A stretch of DNA of 64,000 nt from Calothrix membranacea FACHB-236. Its GTDB lineage: Bacteria; Cyanobacteriota; Cyanobacteriia; Cyanobacteriales; Nostocaceae. The notes beneath the pieces were generated by a model. It did not search any database and was not told where the DNA came from. It was given only the letters and a program-made list of their open reading frames with translations. Where the stretch lies: contig NZ_JACJPX010000036.1 of NCBI RefSeq assembly GCF_014696315.1, positions 26,451 through 90,450 of the forward strand. Reading direction: 5' to 3'. Shown piece by piece: positions 56,514 through 64,000 of the stretch. Position numbers and translations under genes: made by a program. How positions within the stretch are numbered: position 1 is the first letter of the stretch; each line of letters begins with the position of its first letter.

Positions 56514-57881
56514 ATGTCATCCCAGAAGCAGAACAGTCATAAATGTCCTAAAGCTAATAATTTTACTCAATTAATAACGCTAGCGCTAGCATCAACTACT
56601 ATCATCACTCACACCTTACCAGCCCAAGCAGTGACATTTAACTTCACATACGATCCAGGTGTGGCTTACGACCAAAAAACTGCTTTTGAATTTGCAGGAA
56701 GATACTGGGCTGATTACCTCAGTGATGATGCTACTGTTAATATTCACGTTGATTTTGCTTCTTCGAGTAAATTGCCAAAAGGGATGCTTGGTGGCTCAAT
56801 TCCAGCGTTTGTAAATAATGTGAGCTATAACTCTTTTTGGAATGCATTGAATAATGACCGCCAATCTCAATTTGATTACACTGCTGTCAGCAATTTATCT
56901 TCAAGTACACAATGGCAGTCCAATTTTCAAAATTTACAGCAACAAACACTCACGCTTTCTAATAACACAATCACTTTAACCCAAGCCAACGCCAAAGCTT
57001 TAAATTTAATTGACAAAAATAGCACTGCCTTAGATGGGCTGATCATTTTAAATGAGCTAGATAATACTGGTTATGGATGGGAAAACAGCGGTTACACCAG
57101 CACTAGCGTTAATAGCTGGTTCACTAAGCCGTTTGACCTTTACAGTGTTGCTGTTCACGAAATCGGACATATCTTAGGATTTGTTAGTAGTCTCGATGGC
57201 ATTAATGTTAAGAACTACAATGATTTCGATTTACGTAAAAAACTGTTTACTCCCTTTGATTTATTCCGTTATTCTGACTCTAGCAAAACTCAAGGTTCAT
57301 CAGACTTAAGTAACAGTAATGCTAGTTACTTCTCTATTGATAGTGGTATTAGCAACATAGGTTATTTATCTACTGGTCAGGATACCAGTATCAAGGGCGA
57401 TGGCTTTCAGGGAAGTCATTGGAAAAATTACACTAATAGTATTGGTGTCATGGCACCAGCTTTACGGGTTGGCGCTGTGCGTGAAGCCGATGAACGAGAC
57501 CTCAACGTTTTAGATGTGATTGGTTGGAACAGAAAAGTTAGAACTTATAGTGATTTCACATTAGATTCTCAAGCCCAATATGCTGCTTTATGGGCCAAAG
57601 AAGTTAATCGTAACGTTGATGTTACGAATATGTTACAGCAAAATCGTTGGGGTGGTACTAGCACTACTAGTACGTTAAATCAAACACAAGACCTTGTTGG
57701 CATTCTCGCCCAACAAGGTATTTTTGAGATGGGTGGTTTTTGGGACACTATCGATCAACAAGAAAATGTTGCTTCTGTTCCTGAACCTGCTACTAATGCT
57801 GGATTAATTGGTATTGGCTTATTAGGCTTGGTTGGTTTGAAATTGAAAAAGTTTTCTCGCCATCATCGGAATTCTATATAA
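56514..57881 (+). CDS. PEP-CTERM zinc metalloprotease-like protein
   Basis: A 455-aa exported protein. The signal peptide is at about 18-40 (ITLALASTTIITHTLPAQA). The zinc motif HEIGHILGF lies at 215-223, and the third ligand is expected downstream as in NF038122-type proteins. The C-terminus carries a PEP-CTERM sorting signal: VPEP followed by a helix (AGLIGIGLLGLVGLKL) and a basic tail KKFSRHHR. Exosortase would process it at the envelope. A strong terminator follows. It may be released to process exopolymers or adhesins. Confidence 0.85.
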   Translation: MSSQKQNSHKCPKANNFTQLITLALASTTIITHTLPAQAVTFNFTYDPGVAYDQKTAFEFAGRYWADYLSDDATVNIHVDFASSSKLPKGMLGGSIPAFVNNVSYNSFWNALNNDRQSQFDYTAVSNLSSSTQWQSNFQNLQQQTLTLSNNTITLTQANAKALNLIDKNSTALDGLIILNELDNTGYGWENSGYTSTSVNSWFTKPFDLYSVAVHEIGHILGFVSSLDGINVKNYNDFDLRKKLFTPFDLFRYSDSSKTQGSSDLSNSNASYFSIDSGISNIGYLSTGQDTSIKGDGFQGSHWKNYTNSIGVMAPALRVGAVREADERDLNVLDVIGWNRKVRTYSDFTLDSQAQYAALWAKEVNRNVDVTNMLQQNRWGGTSTTSTLNQTQDLVGILAQQGIFEMGGFWDTIDQQENVASVPEPATNAGLIGIGLLGLVGLKLKKFSRHHRNSI

Positions 57882-57898
57882 CATGAGCCTGTTCTCAT

Positions 57899-57944
57899 CC
57901 CCCTGCAATCCTTACCGGAGTTAGGATACCAGCAGGGGTTTTTT
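57899..57944 (+). terminator. Rho-independent terminator of the metalloprotease
   Basis: CCCCTGC (57900-57906) pairs with GCAGGGG (57932-57938), with inner ATCCT/AGGAT pairing, followed by TTTTTT. Confidence 0.85.
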
Positions 57945-58268
57945 ATGCAACTTGGGATTACTACTGATTAGTTAGCTAATTATTTTTGAGAATTATTTCT
58001 GGTTAGTTAAGCAAAACTTTTGGGAATCCTAGAAATGTCACCTCTAAGAATAGCAGTTAGATTTGATTTATCAAGTAACCCTTATAGTGATGTTACGGCG
58101 CTAATCATGTATATTTGTTAATTGATAATTACGTGATGCCCCTTAACTCATTCAAAACATTGCGTTTCCTGGATAGAACGTATTGTATCAATTACATATT
58201 TTAAGATTATTTGATAAATAACAACTGAATTTAAAGGTGAAATAGCTAGACTTCTATTCACTAACCAA
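57945..58268. other. Intergenic before the TpsA-like gene
   Basis: No gene is seen. An AT-rich leader probably carries a separate promoter, since the strong terminator at 57899 cuts off upstream transcription. Confidence 0.45.
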
Positions 58269-61200
58269 ATGTTTAAACCTTCAGAAATTACCAGCTTACT
58301 ATTGATAACTCATAAAATTCAGCAGCCAATTTTAATTATATTCTATATTTTCTATTTATTAATTATTCATCAATCAAAGGGATTTGCACAAATTATCCCA
58401 GATAATAACCTGCCATCACCTTCCCTAACTGTTACGTCAGGGAACGTAATTGAAATTCAAGGTGGAACTCAAGCAGGTAGTAACCTTTTTCATAGCTTTG
58501 AGCAATTTTCTGTAAATACAGGCAACACAGCTTTTTTTAAAAATCCTTTAGAAATTAATAATATTATTACTCGAGTAACAGGCATTTCCATTTCTCAGAT
58601 TGATGGTTTAATTCGTACCAATGGTCAAGCAAATTTATTTTTAATTAACCCTAACGGTATTATTTTTGGTACGAATGCTAGTTTGAACATTGGTGGTTCT
58701 TTTTTAGCGAGTACGGCAAATAACATTAAATTTTCTGATGGCAGTATTTATAGTGCAGTTAATCCCCAACAACAAACTTTATTAACTATCAATACTCCTC
58801 TTGGCTTACAGTATGGAGTAAATCCTGGAAATATCACCGTACAAGGGCCAGGTAATCAATTATTTGTGAATGAGTTTTTTGCGACTTCTAGAGAAAATAG
58901 ACCTGTAGGATTAGAGGTAAAACCTGGTAATACTCTTGCATTAGTTGGTGGTGATGTTTATTTAGCAGGTGGGAATTTAACAGCAGGGCAAGGTAGAGTA
59001 GAAATTGGCGCTGTTAAAGATAGTTTCGTTACCATTAATTACAATAATTCCGGCTTAAATTTAAGTTACGAGGGAGTGAATAATTTTGCAGATATTAATC
59101 TCAATGCTGCTGCTTCTATAGATGTGAGTGGCGATGGTAGCGGTCATGTTCAAGTTATCGGTAAAAATATTAATTTAACCGATGGTTCGGCAATTTTAGC
59201 CAATACTGAACATAATTTAAATGGAGGGAGTATCAAGATTAAAGCTGCAGAATTACTCAATATTAGCGGCTTTAATAGTGATTCTGGTTTTTCGACAATT
59301 ATCTCTACCGATGTATCTCCAGAAGCTAGCGGTAACGGAGGTACTATCGATATTATTGCTCAGAAATTAATTGCAACCGATGGCGGACAAATTAGTAGTA
59401 CGACCTTTGGGTTGGGAACTGGGGGAACAGTTAATATTCAAGCCGAAGATATAGAACTAGCTTTCGGTGGAGCTTTGGGGCCTAGTGGGATATTCGCTAG
59501 CACTGATTCTGGTGGTGGTAATGCTGGAAAAATTGCGATCGCAACCAATAATCTATTAGTTACTGATGGCGCGCAAATATCAACTACTAGTTGGTTTGGT
59601 GCAGGTAATGCTGGTGAAATTCAGATTACTGCGAAAAAAGCACAATTTATCGGTACTGCTTTTGGGCAATATCCTAGCGGTTTATTAGCTAGTACTTATT
59701 CTGATGGTAGTGGTGGTAATATTTTCCTCAATACTGACACTTTAGAAGTTAAAGATGGGGCACAAATTCAAAATAGTGCCTTTGCTACTGGTAATGCAGG
59801 GCAATTAGAAATTACAGCTAAAAATATAGAATTAAGTAGTACATATTCCGGCAAAATTGCTAGTGGTTTATTTAGCAATGTTGAACAAGGTGCAACAGGG
59901 AATGGAGGTTTATTAAAAGTTACAACAGAGAATTTGAATTTATTTGATGGTGCGGCGATAGTTGCCAAAACTGCTGGTTCAGGAAATGCTGGTAAGATAG
60001 AAATTACAGCTAAAAATATAGAAGTTAGAGGAGAATCTAATAATCCGCTGCCAACAATAATTGCCGCAAATGTTCAAAATAAGGCAGCAGGTGCAGGAGG
60101 AGAATTAAATATTAATACTGATACTCTATATTTAAGTAATGGCGGGCAAATTGCAACTAGTACATTTGGCATAGGTAATGCCGGAGTTTTAACCATTCAA
60201 GCTAATGATATAAATTTAAGTGGTTTTATTTCTGGTGGTAGTAGTGGTTTATTCAGTAATGCTGTTACCAATAGTGGTAATGGTGGTCAGTTAAATATAT
60301 CAACAGATAAACTGACTATTCAAGATGGCGCAACCATTGCTGCTAGTAACTTTTCTAGCCGTAACCCTAATCTTGCACCAGGAACAGGTTTAGCAGGTGA
60401 TATTAAGATTGATGCTCGATTAATTGAGCTTTTTGATAGCACTGCTTCTAATATTAAAAGTAGTATTAATGCGACTACTTTTAATGGAGGTGGGGGCAAT
60501 ATTCAAATAAATACGAAAGAATCGCTAGTTGCTAGTAATAATAGTTTAATTACTGCAGATACAAAAGGTAATGCTAATGGTGGCACTATTAGAGTTAATA
60601 CTAATTTGCTGTCATTGAACAGTGGAGCTAACTTGAGTACCAATAGTACAGGATTAGGTCAAGCTGGTGATATTTTTATTAACGCTAATCAAGTCAGAGC
60701 AAACCACGGATTAATTACGGCTACTGCTACTCAATCAGGTGGTGGTAATATTAGTTTAAATAATAATTTTCTCTTTTTGCAGAACAATAGCCTCATTAGT
60801 AGCAGCGTTACTGATAGCACGGGAGGCGGAGGTAATCTTTTTATTAATAGTGATTTTATCGTCATTCACAATAATAGTGATATTAGAGCTAACGCTATTT
60901 TTGGCACTGGAGGTAATATCCAAATTCACACCCAATCACTTTTTCACAGTCAAGATAGCGAAATTGATGCAAGTTCTACATTTGGGATTGATGGTGTAGT
61001 CAAAATAACTAATCCAGAAGACGTTCAAAAGATTGCCATTGCAGAATTACCAAAAGATATGGTGGATGCTACTCAGTTAGTAGCTAAAGCTTGTAGTGCT
61101 AGTAAAACTAATGAGTTTGTCATTATTGGAAAGGGAGGATTACCAGAAAATCCTACTAATATGTTGAGAGGACAAACAGTTTGGACAGATTTGCGCCAAT

Positions 61201-61403
61201 TATCTACAAACAGTAATACACAAAATAAATTAGCAGCAGCAAGCCAAGAAAAGCTAGCTTCAACTTCTCCAACACCAACACATATTATTGAGGCTCAAGG
61301 ATGGGTAATTAATCGCGATGGCACTATAGAATTAGTGGCTCATCCGCCAGAGATACCTACTGTATTACCTGTGAATTATGTAGCTAAATGTACTGGCTCT
61401 TAA
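58269..61403 (+). CDS. Two-partner-secretion exoprotein (TpsA, filamentous hemagglutinin N-terminal domain)
   Basis: A 1044-aa protein with a signal peptide at about 18-42. The TPS domain (about 45-165) has GGTQAGSNLFHSFEQFSV, INRV-like IITRVTG and LFLINPNGIIFGTNASLNI (NPNGI motif). About 30 degenerate repeats with GSGGNI/GNAG patterns follow, building a right-handed beta-helix (about 170-960). The C-terminal WVINRDGTIELVAH motif is common in cyanobacterial members. Such proteins are adhesins or surface fibres exported by an FhaC/ShlB-type TpsB, which is absent in this window. Confidence 0.9.
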   Translation: MFKPSEITSLLLITHKIQQPILIIFYIFYLLIIHQSKGFAQIIPDNNLPSPSLTVTSGNVIEIQGGTQAGSNLFHSFEQFSVNTGNTAFFKNPLEINNIITRVTGISISQIDGLIRTNGQANLFLINPNGIIFGTNASLNIGGSFLASTANNIKFSDGSIYSAVNPQQQTLLTINTPLGLQYGVNPGNITVQGPGNQLFVNEFFATSRENRPVGLEVKPGNTLALVGGDVYLAGGNLTAGQGRVEIGAVKDSFVTINYNNSGLNLSYEGVNNFADINLNAAASIDVSGDGSGHVQVIGKNINLTDGSAILANTEHNLNGGSIKIKAAELLNISGFNSDSGFSTIISTDVSPEASGNGGTIDIIAQKLIATDGGQISSTTFGLGTGGTVNIQAEDIELAFGGALGPSGIFASTDSGGGNAGKIAIATNNLLVTDGAQISTTSWFGAGNAGEIQITAKKAQFIGTAFGQYPSGLLASTYSDGSGGNIFLNTDTLEVKDGAQIQNSAFATGNAGQLEITAKNIELSSTYSGKIASGLFSNVEQGATGNGGLLKVTTENLNLFDGAAIVAKTAGSGNAGKIEITAKNIEVRGESNNPLPTIIAANVQNKAAGAGGELNINTDTLYLSNGGQIATSTFGIGNAGVLTIQANDINLSGFISGGSSGLFSNAVTNSGNGGQLNISTDKLTIQDGATIAASNFSSRNPNLAPGTGLAGDIKIDARLIELFDSTASNIKSSINATTFNGGGGNIQINTKESLVASNNSLITADTKGNANGGTIRVNTNLLSLNSGANLSTNSTGLGQAGDIFINANQVRANHGLITATATQSGGGNISLNNNFLFLQNNSLISSSVTDSTGGGGNLFINSDFIVIHNNSDIRANAIFGTGGNIQIHTQSLFHSQDSEIDASSTFGIDGVVKITNPEDVQKIAIAELPKDMVDATQLVAKACSASKTNEFVIIGKGGLPENPTNMLRGQTVWTDLRQLSTNSNTQNKLAAASQEKLASTSPTPTHIIEAQGWVINRDGTIELVAHPPEIPTVLPVNYVAKCTGS

Positions 61404-61440
61404 ATCTTGATCAGCCATTTTTCATGCATAAATGGGGCGG

Positions 61441-61656
61441 GTTATTTGGCCATACGTGTCAACTTAAGCTAAAAGCTATATAGGGCGGGCGTTGTACAAA
61501 TACCTCGCGCCCTCATCCCCTAACCCCTTCTCCCTCAGGGAGAAGGGGAATTGAATCTCTTGCTCCCATCTCCCGGTGGGAGAGGGGCTGGGGGTGAGGG
61601 CGAAACCTTGCAACCAAGCGGGTTTCACGTTAAGTTGACACGTATGGTTATTTGGC
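61441..61656. mobile_element. 196-bp MITE with 17-bp TIRs and 10-bp target duplication
   Basis: The termini CATACGTGTCAACTTAA (61451-61467) and TTAAGTTGACACGTATG (61630-61646) are perfect 17-bp inverted repeats. They are flanked by the identical 10-mer GTTATTTGGC at 61441-61450 and 61647-61656, the hallmark of transposition. No transposase is inside. The interior holds nested GC-rich palindromes (about 61507-61602). A 10-bp duplication would fit an IS4-like parent, by inference only. Confidence 0.85.
61507..61602. repeat. Nested palindrome inside the MITE
   Basis: The left CGCCCTCATCCCC and right GGGGGTGAGGGCG are complementary, and inside them CTTCTCCC/GGGAGAAG and TCTCCC/GGGAGA stems fold. 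The result is a cruciform-type structure. Confidence 0.75.
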
Positions 61657-61774
61657 CCACCCCACAAGTATTTTTTGGTAAGGGACTTCCAGAAATTAAA
61701 TTATCTAATTGTGAAAGCAAAGACCATAATTTGATTCTTCCTCCTCTGCTTATACAGCGAACGTCTATGAGCGA

Positions 61775-62590
61775 TTAGCTGAATACGCGATGTTGCAAAG
61801 AAGGCATTTGGCGACGGACTTGTTCTAGGCGAGTTGGTCTAATTTCTGCGATCGCAATTCCTGGCTTCTCTCCGGCATCAGCTAAAATCGTACCCCAGGG
61901 GTCGATAATCATGGCGTGGCCGTGGGTTTGTCTTCTGGCGTAATGGGTACCTGTTTGGGCGGGAGCAATCATATAACAGGTGTTTTCAATTGCTCTGGCT
62001 TGGAGTAATGTTTGCCAATGGTCTTTACCAGTAAAGGCTGTAAAGGCAGCAGGGACAAATATGACATCGGCTCCTTTGTGTGCTAGGTGTCGGTACAATT
62101 CTGGGAAGCGCACATCATAGCAAATCGAAAGTCCCAAATTACCCAAATTTTCGGAAAAATACACAGGTGGTAGTTGCTTACCAGCCATTACTGTGCTTGA
62201 TTCTTGATAGGTATTACCATCTGGAACATTCACATCAAATAGATGTACTTTGTAATAGCGAGAAAGTTCTTGACCGTTGGAGTCTACAAGTATAGTTGTG
62301 TTATAAAATTTGCTTGTGTTCTCTACGGGAACTGGAAAACTACCGCCCAGAATGGTGACTTGAAAGCGCTGGGCCATTTTTTTCAAAAATATTTCGCTTT
62401 CCCGTGCGATCGCTTCTGCTTGTGCAAGTTTGTCTTTTTCTTCCCCCATAAAAGAAAAGTTTTCTGGCAAACTCACCAATTCAGCACCCCTACGCACGGC
62501 AAGTTCAATTAATTCTTCTGCCTGTGCTAAGTTTTTGTATAAATCAGGAACACTGGTTAATTGGATAGCAGCTGCTAAATAAGGCTTCAT
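61775..62590 (-). CDS. Carbon-nitrogen hydrolase (nitrilase superfamily, Nit2/omega-amidase-like)
   Basis: A 271-aa enzyme with the complete Glu-Lys-Cys triad: E43 in LPENFSF, K114 in YKVHLFD and C157 in SICYDVRFPE. The motifs match the Nit/omega-amidase branch, which clears deaminated glutathione or 2-oxoglutaramate. ATG 62588-62590 (protein MKPYLAAAIQL) gives the normal family length; a GTG at 62665 would add 25 non-conserved residues. It lies just past the MITE. Confidence 0.9.
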   Translation of the reverse strand: MKPYLAAAIQLTSVPDLYKNLAQAEELIELAVRRGAELVSLPENFSFMGEEKDKLAQAEAIARESEIFLKKMAQRFQVTILGGSFPVPVENTSKFYNTTILVDSNGQELSRYYKVHLFDVNVPDGNTYQESSTVMAGKQLPPVYFSENLGNLGLSICYDVRFPELYRHLAHKGADVIFVPAAFTAFTGKDHWQTLLQARAIENTCYMIAPAQTGTHYARRQTHGHAMIIDPWGTILADAGEKPGIAIAEIRPTRLEQVRRQMPSLQHRVFS

Positions 62591-62976
62591 AGATTCCACA
62601 AACAGTAAATATGTGCGAGGTAGATTCTCAAATATATCGTTACCAGAGGCAGCGGAAAAGCCCACAAGTTATAAGGATAAGATGGCAGTTGTTTTGGCAA
62701 CTGTGGGGCTAAGGAAATACCAATAAATTCATTATCTAGCAATTAGGGTGAGGGCGCTTCGTTAACGATATATCTCATTCAAAGTCTTGCTAGTCCCTGG
62801 TTTTGAGATTTTTATTTTTTTAAATTACAACTCATTTAGTGAAATATGCATCTTTATTACTTTTGTTTACGTAATTGATAATACGCCTGTTGAGATTTCA
62901 ATCTTTCCCTCGGTTATAGAAAATAGGACACTTTTCAAGGTAGGTTGTTATGAAACCTTGATAAATATGGTCTAGT
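62591..62976. other. Divergent intergenic region
   Basis: It lies between the divergent amidase and MarC genes and should hold both promoters. No repeat family recognised elsewhere is obvious. Confidence 0.4.
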
Positions 62977-63570
62977 GTGGATACCTCAGTTCTCGTTCAA
63001 ACATTTATTGCTGTATTTGTCCTAGCGGATGCGGTAGGTAATATACCTATAGTGCTGATTTTGACCAAAGGTATGACCCCAGAGGAAAGAAACAGAGTCA
63101 TAGATAAAGCGATTGTCGTAGCGATCGCAGTTCTGTTACTTTTTGTGTTCTCTGGGCAATTAATTTTGACCTATTTGGAAATCAGCATGGCATCTTTGCG
63201 AGTAGCTGGGGGACTATTATTGCTGTTAGTTGCTTTGCAAATGTTGCGGGGAGAATTAGATACGCCCATTTTAGAAGAAGGGCGTGATGTTGCAATTACG
63301 CCTTTAGCGTTACCATTACTAGCCGGGCCGGGAACTTTAACAACAGTCATGTTATTAACCTCACAATCGCAACTACCCTATCTCGGTGTAGTTTTAGGTA
63401 TTGTAGCGGCAATGTTCATGAGTTGGTTAATTCTGCGTTTAGGAACCTATATCGATAAGTGGATTGGTGCTGAAGGTGGGGTAATCATAACTCAATTGTT
63501 TGGGTTTCTCTTAGCGGCGCTAGCAGTAGAAATTGGCAGTACGGGAATACGCGAATTATTCTTGAAATAA
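62977..63570 (+). CDS. MarC-family integral membrane protein
   Basis: A 197-aa, six-helix protein. MarC hallmarks are FVLADAVGNIPIVLILTKGM (about 14-33), the SLRVAGGLLLLLVALQML block and LALPLLAGPGTLTTVMLL (about 110-127). The function of the family is unresolved (proposed small transporter or channel). Only the GTG 62977 start is available after the in-frame TAA at 62962; no Shine-Dalgarno is seen. Length is normal. Confidence 0.88.
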   Translation: MDTSVLVQTFIAVFVLADAVGNIPIVLILTKGMTPEERNRVIDKAIVVAIAVLLLFVFSGQLILTYLEISMASLRVAGGLLLLLVALQMLRGELDTPILEEGRDVAITPLALPLLAGPGTLTTVMLLTSQSQLPYLGVVLGIVAAMFMSWLILRLGTYIDKWIGAEGGVIITQLFGFLLAALAVEIGSTGIRELFLK

Positions 63571-64000
63571 ATACTTTTAAATAGGTTTTGTATTGCTGAG
63601 TACTGCACTATTTTTATCTATTTATTAATCATGTTGCCAGACTTTTATGTTTTGCGATCACACTCAAAAATTCGAGTTTGCCAGATGAATTGAATAGACA
63701 TTAGTGATAAATTTATGTCTGTAAAACTTATCAATAAATAATTTTGAGTCAGCTTGTATTCATTAATTTTTGTCAGGTAGTACTGCTTACACATCACTCA
63801 CAAGTTATATAAAGATGAATAGAAAGAGTTTTTTATTCAGTCTTGTTTAAGTGATCAGATTACGAATTTTGAATTTTAACTCAGCCCAAAAATTGGCAGA
63901 ATATATAGGATTCCTATTTGATTTTTGAAAAAATGATTTGACTAGAAGCTTGCTATACAAAGGCTTCTTTCTCAGTATACTTAGCAAGATTCAAGTAGGA
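63571..64000. other. Intergenic to window edge
   Basis: No gene is seen. It is AT-rich and carries a MITE-family terminus at 63905-63928. Any partner terminus would lie beyond the edge. Confidence 0.4.
63905..63928. repeat. Terminus of the ATAGGA(A/T)TCC repeat family
   Basis: ATAGGATTCCTATTTGATTT and four more bases closely match the termini at 461, 8875 and 18086. Confidence 0.5.

Overview
The window reads as chromosomal DNA from a filamentous, probably heterocyst-forming cyanobacterium (Nostocales: Nostoc, Calothrix, Tolypothrix or a relative). The evidence is phycobilisome linker genes, abundant HIP1-type GCGATCGC octamers, many heptanucleotide tandem repeats (STRR), a DevBCA-type exporter, a long cyanobacterial-type IspH, multidomain hybrid histidine kinases, a PEP-CTERM protein and a CHAT/two-partner-secretion neighbourhood. 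I found no rRNA, tRNA, CRISPR array, prophage or intact transposase. All assignments come from reading the sequence and protein motifs; no database search was run.

Layout. 1-3.0 kb: tail of an unknown gene, a four-helix membrane protein, then two phycobilisome linkers (CpcD, CpcG-like) without phycocyanin subunit genes beside them. 3.2-8.4 kb: an XRE-type regulator, a small disordered protein, a TrbI/VirB10-like membrane protein and a Tat-exported PhoX-like protein. 9-13.8 kb: a small hypothetical gene and a two-gene kinase module (PAS-PAS-HK-REC, then REC-HK). 13.9-29 kb: mixed metabolic and regulatory genes, including two carotenoid-desaturase-like flavoproteins, a methyltransferase, a cyclic-nucleotide-binding protein, a REC-HK, an MFS carrier, a Ser/Thr kinase, an MlaF-MlaD lipid-transport pair and a Rieske oxygenase. 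29-43.5 kb: a 12 x 21-bp minisatellite, a DUF4082/DMFase-like protein, an MFS carrier, a hydrolase, ispH, a HerA-like ATPase, a group 2 sigma factor, cobO and a DUF6508-macro fusion. 43.5-47.7 kb: a TetR regulator divergent from devBCA. 48.3-61.4 kb: DUF928 protein, CHASE2-HK-REC, REC-HK, TPR-CHAT, PEP-CTERM metalloprotease and a large TpsA-like exoprotein, all on the + strand. 61.4-64 kb: a 196-bp MITE, a nitrilase-family amidase and a MarC-family membrane protein.

How the genes may work together. The most coherent block is 48.3-61.4 kb: an envelope sensor (CHASE2) with a phosphorelay partner, next to four exported proteins (DUF928, caspase-like CHAT, zinc protease, adhesin-like TpsA). Its kinase pair is a paralogue of the pair at 10-13.8 kb. 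TetR-DevBCA looks like a self-contained inducible exporter with a visible candidate operator. The intergenic DNA is rich in small repeats: STRR arrays that sit directly on start codons, MITE-like elements with terminal inverted repeats (one with a clear 10-bp target duplication), and repeats that supply stop codons to neighbouring genes.
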